From positions 7,773,001 to 7,837,000 of the forward strand of contig NC_083509.1 of the NCBI RefSeq assembly GCF_032362555.1: 64,000 nt of DNA, written 5' to 3'. Of this stretch, positions 11,214 to 22,300 are shown one piece after another. The stretch's first letter is position 1. Each line of letters opens with the position of its first letter. The notes under the pieces were generated by a model. The model ran no database searches and was not told the DNA's origin. It was given only the letters and a program-made list of their open reading frames with translations. The DNA comes from Amyelois transitella (Eukaryota; Arthropoda; Insecta; Lepidoptera; Pyralidae). A program made the position numbers and the translations under genes.

Positions 11214-11465
11214 ATAATATCAGTGTTCAAAGAAACAAAATAAATAAAAAATACAATTGTCAGCAAAAGTTATTAAAAGTTTATAATAAGAAATTCCAAT
11301 TTAACTCTCAATTCGAGACGTAATTTTATTGTCATAAGTGAAATAAATTGAAATTCTAAGTAGCAATTTTCCATGAAATTTTAAATTTTTTGAACGGCAT
11401 AGAAAAACGCGTAACCTGATAAACACTTTCTTACCGGAATCATAAACGCTAACGAGATTTATGTC

Positions 11466-11480
11466 CCTCTCTCTCTCTCT
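11466..11480. repeat. (CT)n microsatellite
   Basis: CTCTCTCTCTCTCT immediately beyond the end of the minus-strand reading frame. Confidence 0.8.
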
Positions 11481-11946
11481 ATTTAAACTCTCCGGTATAG
11501 TAAGAGAGGGAAGATGAATATTCCCATTGTCCATTCTCGAATAGAGGCAAGTTAAGGCCCATTGAGGTCAATGTTGCTATTCTGTCAACGTCACGTGATT
11601 TCCAAAAGCAAATTGTCAATTTGACAGCTTTGACATCCACGCCTACATCTTGCTTGTCCAGTGCTGCCAACTTAGCTCTATTAGCATTAGAAGTAGCGTC
11701 TTTTTTTACATCAGTGACCAAATTTAAAAAATTATACGAGTCGTATATACGGATGTTTCTCTCTTGAATTTGAAAATTTCCTGGCAGCTTTTTTGTCATA
11801 GTCGCCTTGAAATTTTCCAACGCAACACATGCATTAGAACTGTGTATGCTCACAAGAGTACAAGTTTCTGTATTCAGAATAAAAATTAGACCGCAACTCA
11901 AATGTTGAGGGTTGTGTTTTAGAATGATGTGTCCAAAATTGTTGCT
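11479..11946 (-). CDS. Unrecognised protein-coding reading frame (possible terminal exon)
   Basis: The minus strand is open from a point just after an in-frame TAG near 11947 down to the stop at 11479. It encodes about 155 residues beginning SNNFGHIILKHNPQHL and ending SSSLSYYTGEFK. Amino-acid use looks like a real protein rather than noise (balanced hydrophobic and charged residues, few repeats). There is no ATG near the start; the first in-frame Met lies in FKATMTKKLPG. CTCTTAG at the upstream border could be a splice acceptor, making this the last exon of a gene whose earlier exons I cannot find, or the frame may start within. A minus-strand AATAAA is at 11325-11330. It lies head to head with VMA21. 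I do not recognise the family. Confidence 0.45.
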   Translation of the reverse strand, partial: SNNFGHIILKHNPQHLSCGLIFILNTETCTLVSIHSSNACVALENFKATMTKKLPGNFQIQERNIRIYDSYNFLNLVTDVKKDATSNANRAKLAALDKQDVGVDVKAVKLTICFWKSRDVDRIATLTSMGLNLPLFENGQWEYSSSLSYYTGEFK

Positions 11947-12320
11947 CTAAGAGGTTATTTACATTCGTGTCACATATAGTACGAGTTTTAAAATTTGTAG
12001 CGATAAAGTTAGGTCATTCGAAACGTTATTGACCATTTATTTTGTGAATAAAAGATTTTTCACATGAAAATTAACAAATTTTTATTATTGCGGTATAGTT
12101 GCATTAAAATCACGAATTAGCGCGCTTTTTTTAGAGACATTTGGCAACACTGGACGTCTCAACAAATCGATTTGATTGCTTGACTTTTTGATTGAGCTGT
12201 ACCTATGTGTTGGATCGGAAATCTTTGAATTTTAATGGTCTTCTGATCTGAAAACTTTCTGTGCAGTTAATGATCGCTGATTATTATTAACTAGTTTTAG
12301 TTTTTATTTTATCTTATTTT

Positions 12321-12669
12321 ATGATGATTGAAGGTCGAGCAAATGTAAGTTTTTACAAATTTATCGTAACAATTTATACTATACTTAGCTTACTTCATTT
12401 CTGTCTGCATCAATCAATTTCTGTTTCAGGAATTGCCGGACTTCCAGGTCTTTCAAACGGTAATTAAATACTGCGTCGTGATTATTGTTTTACCAGTGCT
12501 TGCATTTTTCTCGTCAAAAATAGTTTTTGATGGACTACAGTTAGCACCTGTTACCAGCAGTGTTTATTCTGCTGTTGTTGCGGTTCTGGTATTACATTTC
12601 GCTCTAGGCTTATATATTTACCGGGCATATGCAGAAGCCGAGCCTTCAAAGGCGACCAAAAAGGATTAA
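12321..12669 (+). CDS. VMA21: VMA21-like vacuolar ATPase assembly protein
   Basis: Two exons, 12321-12344 (MMIEGRAN) and 12430-12669, encode a protein of about 88 residues, the usual size for VMA21. It has two hydrophobic segments (CVVIIVLPVLAFFSS and VYSAVVAVLVLHFALGLYIY) joined by a short loop (FDGLQLAPVTSS), with both ends hydrophilic. The C-terminus ends ATKKD, resembling the dilysine retrieval signal of VMA21. Family role: an ER membrane chaperone that assembles the V0 sector of the vacuolar H+-ATPase and escorts it to the Golgi. Its stop codon is only 23 bp before the EXD1 start codon, and I see no poly(A) signal in between, so the two may share a transcript. The minus-strand gene at 11479-11946 may share the promoter region. 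Confidence 0.85.
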
Positions 12670-12692
12670 AATATAATAATATCACATTTAAA

Positions 12693-13835
12693 ATGGACAG
12701 TCTGTACATGAAAGGAGAACTTTTGCAAGTTCACACGAAAAATTTCGAAGTAATTGAGGGTAGATTTTACGGCATGACTAGTGATAAGTCTAAGATATCT
12801 TTGTACAATGTAAAGGAGCTACCACAGACTGATCTAACTGAAGGTGTTTGTCATTATTATAACTCTGAAATACGGAATATAGTCAAATTGCAAGAAACAG
12901 ATGAACAAAAACACTTGAAAATATCACAAAAAGATTGTGAAGAAATAATAAAGACATCTAAAAAGTACATCTTCATAAATCAAGTGGACAGTTCTTTTCA
13001 TGAAGCAATAAAAGATTTGAATGAATATAATTATATTGCTCTTAGTACTGATGGGGCATCTATGGGAAGAAAATCAAAGATGCCCTTTATTTTGATGGCA
13101 ACCCCTCAACAAATTTACATATTTGATATTCAAGTGATGCAATACCATGCCTTTGATGCAGGCCTTAAGAAGCTGCTTGAGAGTGAAACTCCTAAAAAGA
13201 TTGTTCATGACTGTCGGAAGATAGCTGATTGTTTATATCATAAGCATAATGTGAAACTGAAATATGTATTCGATACCCAGGTATGATAACTTTCACATTT
13301 AGTTATTTTATTAAAATATTAATTATTTTTTGCCAAAAAACCTATTTCCATTTTTTATTTACAGGTGGGAGACTTAATAATCACAAAAAATAAAAAAGGC
13401 TGCTTACCCAGTGAAGTGAAAACTTTGTCTCAGTGTTTGAATTCTTACCTTGGCCTCAAACTGAACATAGATGATGAAAAAGTTAGTTTTGGGATCCTTT
13501 AATTTCTTTCCTAATTACTTTAGCTCTTGACATGTTGAAAACAAGTACACTTTAATACAAGAGTATTAATAAAATCATTTTACTTTCAGCTGGATATCGT
13601 TGAATGCACTAAACGTCCATTATCAGTAAAGATCAAAGAGACCTTAGCAAAGAACATAGCCTTTTTACATCGCCTTTCAGAAATTATCAATGATGAAATG
13701 TCTTTACCATTTGTCCGTGGTGTGGAATGTTTTGTTGAGAGTCTCCGTTCCTGTGATGACTTCAAAGCTTGGGAATTGTCAAGTGGAAAAGATCATCAGA
13801 TACCAAAGGACTTTAAAAGTGCAATCGAGTATTAA
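12693..13835 (+). CDS. EXD1: EXD1-like 3'-5' exonuclease-domain protein (piRNA PET complex)
   Basis: Three exons, 12693-13280, 13365-13481 and 13590-13835, all joined in phase 0, give about 317 residues. Residues 1-70 (MKGELLQVHTKNFEVIEGRF, with NSEIRNIVKLQ) look like an Sm-like domain. Residues about 90-280 form a DEDD-type 3'-5' exonuclease fold: YIALSTDGASMG (motif I position), KKIVHDCRKIADCL (motif II) and VFDTQVGDLI following. In motif I the usual D-x-E is replaced by S-T-D, so catalysis is doubtful. This agrees with published work on mouse and silkworm EXD1, which is described as an inactive, RNA-binding partner of TDRD12 in the PET complex that supports piRNA biogenesis in nuage. An AATAAA follows at 13857-13862. 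Egalitarian-type proteins are a less likely alternative given the short length. Confidence 0.85.
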
Positions 13836-13856
13836 TATATGTGGCACATTCCACTT

Positions 13857-13862
13857 AATAAA
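13857..13862 (+). terminator. Poly(A) signal for EXD1 (and possibly VMA21)
   Basis: AATAAA lies 22 bp after the EXD1 stop codon and is followed by a T-rich stretch. It is the first such signal after both VMA21 and EXD1. Confidence 0.75.
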
Positions 13863-15521
13863 ATTGTAGAAATAAGTTGTTTTTTTTTTCATTTGCTTCT
13901 TTTCTTTTCATGCTTTTTTAAATTGATGCCAAATCAGACAAATCAGTAAGTTTGATTGATCCGGTACCTAGTCAACAAGGAAGGACTTAAATGTGGGTGA
14001 TATCCAATATGGGTACTTTTGTTTCAAGGTATGGTATCTAAAAACAATAACAACAACTGTTTATAATTTTTTTTGTTGATTTTGAACAAGAGTAGCTTAA
14101 TTTTTTGCCTTTGTATTATGAAAGTAAGGCAGAAGTAAAATACAATCATGTTCAATAATGCAATGATTTTGTAGGCTTATCTCTTTTTACACTAAGAAAT
14201 CTGTATGTTTATTGGTCCCATTTCTATTTTAATAAAGCAAAGAATACTTAGTATGTAGACTTGCTCAACATATAAAACAAAATTAAACACTTATTGGTTT
14301 AAATGTATGCTTATATAGGTAATTATGAATTATAATAAGATTGAATTTTGTACCAATAAAAAATATAGATACATACAAATGGTTTGATATAATGTTGTTT
14401 CGTGACTAGCAGGAAGTGCCATAAGTTGCATCCTAATTAAAGTCCATCTTCAATTATAAGTACATTTTTGTGCAATAAAAGGAAAGAAATATTTTTATAA
14501 ATTCTTATTGAAGTTACAAAAACATTGTACTATTCACTTTAAAAAATGTGATACATATGTATGTAGGTACTATTATATCACATTTTTTTATACAAGTAGA
14601 TGTTATGAAAACTTTCTATTGTAATTAATGCTTTTTGATATTCTATAATCACGTCTCTATACTATATGTATACAATGTATATTTGCTATAATCACATTTC
14701 ATACATACATACATAAAGTTTCGGTCAGAATCTCAAGAATGGTATTATTATATGTCAATGAAGTATACGCGTCATGTGTACTCAACTAATTCAATATTGA
14801 AAAACTAACAAAATCTACCTTTTTGAATTGAATTCAATATAACTTAAAAATATTTGGAGATCATTATAGATTTCACACACTAACTGACACCTGATATTGT
14901 TACTTTTATCAGGAAGTTAAGGATAATAGTAGGCCCTACCAACTTTTTGTATAATCATGTGTAAACAATTATGTGGAGGCAATAATATTTTTTTATCTTC
15001 TTTATGTAATGCAATGCAGCATATTGTAAAATGTAAGGGAATGAGATATTTTGTGAGACGGTTTACATGAGGTATGATCAGATGTAATGTTTAAAAAAGC
15101 TTTTGTGATGTTAGGAAGCTTTGCTTAAATAAATCGAAGTTATCTGCTTAAAATATTTATTACTTAACAATCTTAACCTATGCTCTTAGCAGCTTTGAAT
15201 TATTTACACCACACATCAATTATAATGTTTCAGAGTAGGCAATTCCACTTGAATAACTGCCAATAATTTTTTATAATCTAGCGAATTCCTAAATAATAAA
15301 TCTGATGATGAATGATTAAGTGTAGATAAAAGTAATAATGGATATTATAGTTTGGAAAATATCACATCCGCTGGACTATTAGTCCAACATGCCCATGAGT
15401 TTCCATAATTTCGATTATCGACTCTTGTTTATATGAATATGCCTTCACATCACAGAGTTTAGTACGTCACGCTAGCCGCCAGCAGTTTCTGTGCTGTGAA
15501 GTCATAATTAAAAAATAAACA
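13863..15521. other. Intergenic region between convergent EXD1 and VPS36
   Basis: AT-rich DNA with no supported gene. It probably includes the VPS36 3' UTR; a minus-strand AATAAA lies at 15156-15161. A short (ATAC)n run is near 14699-14712. I see no other structure. Confidence 0.5.
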
Positions 15522-18500
15522 CTACGCGGGCGGATTCAGAAAAAGATTTGGATAAAAAGCTAGACCCTCTATTGATTCGTCGCGGCAAGCGAGACCAAGG
15601 CGTTCTGTGGTGAAGAGACGTTCTCGTGCAAGGAGGACGGACACGCTGGCGATTTGAGACAGCTTCACCGGTGTCAGGAAACCATTCTCTTCAAGCTGGA
15701 AATAAACAAAAACACATTATTTATTTACTGGAACTTTCAATGATTTGAATTTTTTTTATTTTGACAGATTCTAATTTTAAACTATGCTGTAAAGGTCAAT
15801 TACAGCATAGTTTAAAATAAGAATTTGTTATACCATTTCAATTGAAAATATTGGCACTACATACTTAATCCTTTAAAACTTATCTTTTAAAGCAAATAAT
15901 AAATTATATGTTTCCATACCAATTGACTAGTAGTCTTTGCTACTTCTTCATCTCTATGGCTATTCAGTTGCAGCACACATGCTCCGCTTGGAAATTTTCT
16001 CAATGACATTGGTGCTCCAATAGTTTGCAATAACCTGTTAAAAATGAGAGGGTTTTACAATTTTGTGTGATATAGGTACTGCAAATTCTTTTTTTGTTTC
16101 CCAATTTAGCCTCTATTACTGTGTCATACAAATCCATTCAGGGTAACTGTATATGCAGTTCATTGTACATTCAGCACACATATTCTATCAAAGCAATAGA
16201 AATACATATCTCAATCACAATCTTCTATAGGAGAAAAAATCAGAGACTTGTGCTATGGGTATAAAAAAAAATTTGCAAGCTGCAAACATTGTAAAATAAA
16301 TATTATAAAACTTACTTGCAAGCATTCAAAAGATCCTCAGGAGATATTAGCTCTAATCCTCTTGCCCTATTTACCCTACACCAAACATCTGCTAACGACA
16401 TTATGCCACCACATTCCTGGAAGGGAAAAAAAACTGACAATCTTAATTTGGGTTAGTTCACAACGAAACGAGATAAAAAGCGCATTTTTCAAGAATACGT
16501 CTAAAAATTTATTTAATATACAAAAGTATAGGCAATTCCATAGTACCCGCTAAGGGCTCAATTAAAATGTGTATTCAATGTCTGGAGATCAAATACAGAT
16601 CCCAACATAAAGATACCTTACAGTCCTTACCATTAACACTGCTACCATCATATCAGAGATCTGTTGAGACAGCCCCATGTAATACTCAGAGTCTGATCTG
16701 AATGCATCCCTCGTCACAGGGTCATCTATACCTAGACTCATTAGGTATGATTTGAACCGGACCGTGTCATCTTCTGATATATCACCTTGCTTTTCCTGCA
16801 AGTCATTTTGTAGGTATAATTATTAGATTAATAAAAAAATACTTAAGTTAGAACAAAATATGGATCAAAATAGTCACTACTGTACTGAGTTCCCAGATAA
16901 GTTTCGTGTAATAATATTTTGAAAAAGAAAGTATGTTGTGTTTTTCTAGAGTTTTTCATTCAGCATTGGATAAAACAGGCTGAAGAAGAATAATATTTTT
17001 TAACCAATGAAACCAAATAAATCTACTCAATTGTACTCAAAAATGGAAGATAAAAATTACCCTTATTTTTGTTGAAATATTTTTTGATATGGCAACCATA
17101 TCTTTTGCCTTTTCCATTAGCTTTGTCAGATCTTGAAATGCAACAGTAATACTCTTGTCCGTAGCCCTGTGCTGTTCTTCAATACTTCTTTCTATTCCCA
17201 CAATTCCAGATCTTATTTTAGAATTAATAGGTGCTACTGAAGGTTTAGGAGAAGAAGTAGGACTTGTTAAGCTTGAAGGTGATGATGGACTTTGTCTCTC
17301 CCAGGCTTTCGCTGATACAGCATCACTTAATGCCTTATAAAAAGTGGGGTCTATCCCATCTTTGAATGACAGTTTTATGAAATGGTACGGACTGACTACA
17401 GCAGGACCAGGTCGTTTTCCTAAAATAGTAAAAAAATATAACTATGGTACAAAGATGTGTATGGGTAAATTTTGATAACAATTTTAAATACCGAAAAAGT
17501 TAATGTCAGACAAACAGCCTTATATAAATTTTGATGAATCTTTCCCTACTTTAAATAAAGTAGCACATTCATGCTGCCTTCAGCAAAATAATATTCTATA
17601 TGCTGTAACAGATATACTTTTAACATCAGGAATGAAAACATCAAACTTGGCAACAGTATTTTTTGAAGTGAATATATTATTGTAAAAGCAATTAATTTAA
17701 AAACCTAGCCCTAACATATATTTTTGTAAGCATTTTCAAATTAAACATACCTGGAAGGGCTGGTCCCAAATGAAGTATTATACGTTTAGGTCCACGGAAA
17801 CCAAAAACCCCACTGCTTTCTTCTTCCAAGCAGAATACATAGAACAAATGAAGGGATAAACATACATTTCCCCTTGGTATGTCTCCTGGTTTGCCCCAAA
17901 GTATACGGTGAGTTGTTAACACAACTTCTCCATCCACATATTGTGTCTGAAATTAAGAAATTATCAATTTTACACATAAAGGCACCAGTCTGAGCTTAGA
18001 ATTACTATTCAGGTCCAGCAAACTATAGAAGGGTGATTGCACAAAAGAATATGTTGTGATTATGCAGTAAATCATTCATTATTATACTATGTACTGTGAT
18101 TGACTGACTTCAATCAAATATGAGGTTAAGTATTTCAAATATGAAGTTGGATGATGCATTAATGTATAACCCAAACTTTAAATTTGAAACTTTGCAAACT
18201 TTAGATAATTATAGGGTGCAATCAGAGGATTACCCGAAATTCTCTTGGGAAAGAATTCAGTCAGATATCCTCGCTAAGGAGGTCTAATGCACCTAGAAGT
18301 TAGGTGCGTTAGACCTCCTTAGCGAGGAATCTGACTGAATTCTTTCCCAAGAGAATTTCGGGTAAAGAGTTGAGCGGTAGTAAGAAATTGTCACTATGTC
18401 TAAATCTCAATTCCGCTCTATCCAAAGTCCTAGTTTTGTGACTATGGGCTCTGTCTATATACAATATCTATAAGCTTACATATACAATTTTCCATCTAAA

Positions 18501-18602
18501 ATTTACCTTATCTTCACCGTCATAAATTTTTACGTTTTTGTCCCGTTTGATGTAACTTTCGCCGTCAAATAATCTGGCATCTATATATTCAAATCTATCC
18601 AT
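15522..18602 (-). CDS. Vps36: ESCRT-II subunit VPS36
   Basis: Seven minus-strand exons join with matching phases: 18507-18602, 17751-17946, 17061-17419, 16631-16795, 16316-16416, 15920-16034 and 15522-15695, giving about 400 residues. The N-terminus ([20 protein letters not shown], then [26 protein letters not shown]) is the GLUE domain that binds phosphoinositides and ubiquitin. A Ser/Pro-rich linker follows, then the EAP30/winged-helix part ([65 protein letters not shown]). The start ATG is the first in the open frame and fits the family. Role: with VPS22 and VPS25 it forms ESCRT-II, which sorts ubiquitinated cargo into multivesicular bodies on endosomes. Intron 1 contains a 134-bp foldback. 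The gene is divergent from HARS, about 720 bp apart. Confidence 0.95.
18231..18364. repeat. 134-bp foldback (near-perfect inverted repeat) in VPS36 intron 1
   Basis: From TACCCGAAATTCTCTTGGG to its complement CCCAAGAGAATTTCGGGTA, two arms of about 64 bp face each other around the 5-nt centre GAAGT (18296-18300). Only a few positions differ between the arms. No coding capacity and no matching copy elsewhere in the window. Confidence 0.9.
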
Positions 18603-19324
18603 TTTAATATACCCATCAGTTATTTAAACTCAATTAAAAATATTTTTTTCTGCTAATAACAAAATAATTCATCAATATAAAATTTTAAAATTTATTGTCA
18701 TATTTGTCAATGGCAATGGCAAGGCATCATTGACATTTGTTTTTTTAGTGTAGTGTAGTATATCGGCAAACGACGCCTGGATTTCAGAGGTTTGGCCATA
18801 GCAATATTATAAATATTAGAAATACTGAAACATGGCCATGCCACCGAACTAAACTGCTTAACTTTAGTTCGGTAGCATGGCCAGCGAACTAAAGTTAAGA
18901 ATCGCGAGACTTAACTGGGCACAGAATTATATACTCGAAGACAATATTCTCTTCCAGTACTTAGTATATACCAACTACCACAGCTAGTAGTTTCTCTATA
19001 TCTCCCTAAAATCTGTTCACCCATTTAAGATTTATCCGCTTCCGCACAAAGACTTACATGTTATTCCTTGGCTACTTGACAAACGAAACGTCATGTCAAC
19101 ATGACATTTGGTTGTCGTCTCGTGTCTGTTGCTGTCATCCGTCATCTTGATTCCTGTCACCATGCATGGTGTCTATTGCATGCTTGCAACTTGCAATCTA
19201 TAGTGAAACGAGAAAATGAAAGGTATTACGAAAGGCTAAGCAAGCTGCAATTACCTCTGACACTGGAGCGCTTTTACTTACTTACTTTGAGATACGGACG
19301 CGTTTTCTGATTGTGTATTGTTCT
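18603..19324. promoter_or_regulatory. Shared 5' region of VPS36 and HARS
   Basis: The two start codons lie back to back about 720 bp apart, so both promoters must be here or overlap. The stretch contains a hairpin at 18833-18883 and repeated CGAACTAAA...TTAA motifs. A frame in register with HARS is open from 19220 to its start but has no ATG before 19325. No clear TATA box. Confidence 0.5.
18833..18883. repeat. 21-bp-arm hairpin upstream of HARS and VPS36
   Basis: GGCCATGCCACCGAACTAAA is followed after 9 nt by its complement with one mismatch (TTTAGTTCGGTAGCATGGCC). A further partial copy CGAACTAAAGTTAAG follows at once. Confidence 0.85.
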
Positions 19325-19330
19325 ATGAAC

Positions 19331-22300
19331 ATGGCTGAGTCTCAAGAGTTATTGTTGCAAAAAATTAAAGATCAAGGAGATCTCGTCAGGAAATTGAAAT
19401 TGGCAAAAGAATCTAATGAGAAGGTTAGTAAAATTGTGTATCTTGTTAGAAATGTCTAGGTTTCTTATTCTAATTCAAGGTTACACGTTAAATTGCATCA
19501 TGTAGCATAACCTAAATTTTACATGTTATAGGGAAAGGAGATAAAATATTATGATCTTGGCGAAATAGACAAACTCATGTCTCAGTATAGTTACGTCTGC
19601 GGCTACATGCCTAGTGATTGTGATATTGAATTACACAAAAGTTTAGGGAACAACATAGATTTCGAAAATTATAAGTATATCAGGAGATGGTGGTACCATA
19701 TGCGGAGTTTTAATGAGTCTGAGATTAAGTTATTCGATAAAAATGTAATGCCAAAGTGTATTTATAAGGAGAATAAGAAATCACTTGATGAACAGGTTGG
19801 TTCTTGTACCAATGTTATTGTAAAAATTATTATTTGCACATCCCAGTTGGTACACCAGCCTGTATTTATGTAGAAATTTCACATATGGTTCTTTCGTCAC
19901 CACATCATCAGTTCTGGAAGGATAACAACAAAATCATTGAATTTGCTTAGTAAGTTATAAAATTTCATCTGACAGTTAAATTTTTTGATTTTTTTCCGGT
20001 TCTGAATTGATGTTCTGCAGTGGTGACAAGGAATCATTTGTTTGGATTTGCTTTTGGACAAATTGTTGAAGCATGTCGTTCAGAGTGGCAATGCTTGCAA
20101 AAAACCATGCAACAGCAATACACTTGTGCAATTTTTTGTGCAAAGGCCGCTCTCTTAGGGGTATTTCAACAACACTTAGTTACAAGGTATTGGAAGGTAG
20201 AGCTTGTAGAATTATTGTTTTTAATATTTTTGACTTGTATTTTGGTTTTTTCTTTTTTATTAAAGTGTGAATTGTATGCTGCGGAATTTGCACTGCTCAC
20301 TGTAAATACAAGGAAAAGGGAATGTTAAACTCCACATATTGTCCACACTCAATTGCAAAAAACTATAATTAAAATTAGTCTTAGCTGACTGGCTGGATTT
20401 TTTACATTCCACTGTGCATGTGTTTAATAAAATCAAAATCCAATTAGAGTTTTAGCATAGTTAAGATTTATTATTGGCCAGTAAACCCAAACTAACAATA
20501 GCATTGTTAAGTAAGGCAGATTATCCAAATAAGACTATTGTTATCATATTGTTTAATGTTTCAGATCAAAGAAGAGGTTGCAAAATTACTGGCTTTGAAA
20601 GCCCAGTTAAGTCCTGAAGATGTTGCTCCACAAAAGTTCACTCTCAAAACACCAAAAGGAACCCGGGATTATAATCCTCAGCAGATGACTATAAGAAATA
20701 ATGTCCTTCAGAAAATAATTACAGTATTCAAGAAACATGGAGCAGAGTGTATAGACACACCAGTTTTTGAATTAAGGGTAAAAAAAATCTTATATAATCA
20801 TGATTGAAATTAAAAAAGGGTTCGAGTCCCGGCCAGGTCATGATGAGAAAAGAACTTTTTCTGATTGGCCTGGGTCTTGGATGTTTATCTATACATACAT
20901 ACATAAAATCACGCCTCTTTCCCGGAGGGGTAGGCAGAGACTACCTCTTTCCACTTGCCATGATCCCTGCATACTTCCTTTGCTTCATCCACATTCATAA
21001 CTCTCTTCATGCAAGCTCGGCGGTTTCGGGTATCTATATAAGTATTTATTATACAATATAGTATTGTTGAGTTAGTATCTCCTAACACAAGTCTCGAACT
21101 TCCAGGCTAACTTGATCTGAGTAACATGTTCCGTATATATTTATTTATTAAATTTAAAAAATATGTATTTTTCTACTTTAAAGATAAAGTTTAACTTTTT
21201 TAAGTATAGAGTCAAATGGCATGGCCGTCTTCAATGTCATCATAATAATTATATAAAGTAATTTGTAAATATGTGTAGTGTTGATTTATTACAAAGGTCC
21301 TTTATAAGTGATAACCCTGCTTCTATTTGGTGTATCATGGTCATCTTGATATGTAAATTTTGTCCTCTGAGAATTAAATTAATAAAGTTTCAATTACATT
21401 ATATGCAATTTTTTTCGTAGTTTAAAACAAGGGGTCGACAATTACTATAAATATTAATATTATTATTTTCTTTTCTTCTACAATAAGATAACCACAATTT
21501 ATGTCATTAAGTAAATTTGTTAAAAAATTTGTTGAATATTCCAGGAAGTGCTAACTGGAAAGTATGGTGAGGATTCCAAATTAATTTATGACTTGAAAGA
21601 CCAAGGAGGTGAGATTTTGTCCCTGAGATATGACCTGACGGTGCCCCTAGCCCGCTACCTGGCTATGAGCAAGATTTCCACCTTGAAGAGATACCACATT
21701 GCTAAGGTGTACAGGCGGGACAACCCGGCTATGACAAGAGGCAGATACAGAGAGTTCTATCAGTGTGTAAGTAAAATCTTAATTTGTTATCTTATTTTCA
21801 GTAGGTAATCTTAATTCCATAAATGATGAAAAATGGGTTTAAATACGTATATGCTTCAGGTGTGATAATGATAAATTACTTATAAGGAGGTATGTAAGAT
21901 AAGGGTCAGCTCAAAAGCTATTACAGAAGACTAATGAACATGGGGAAGTTTGCGTTTATGCGTCTTAGAATCTAGCATCGCGTTTCGTGTTTTTTATGTG
22001 TCTTGAATCCTACTAAACACCATACAGACAAGACATTTACTAGAATATCATACTGTTTCAGGATTTTGACATTGCTGGTCAATATGATCCCATGGTTCCC
22101 GATGCAGAGTGCCTAAAAGTGGTGACAGAGATTCTGGACACTTTAGACATCGGGAAGTATGTGTTGAAGATCAATCACAGGCGTCTGCTGGATGGCATGT
22201 TTGAAGCATGCGGTGTGCCTGCAGACCAATTCCGAACAACTTGTTCTACAGTAGATAAGCTGGATAAGGTAACCACCTTCACACCAATTCTAAATTTATG

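Noticed and set aside
19220-19330. Upstream open extension of HARS as a mitochondrial presequence
   Set aside because: The frame is open but has no ATG before 19325; no evidence that it is translated.
20020-20328. 102-codon frame in a HARS intron
   Set aside because: Lies between HARS exons, overlaps another frame, no domain and no fitting splice phase.
20816-20835. B-box-like sequence as a possible tRNA gene
   Set aside because: No A box or acceptor stem at the right distance; it is part of a SINE.
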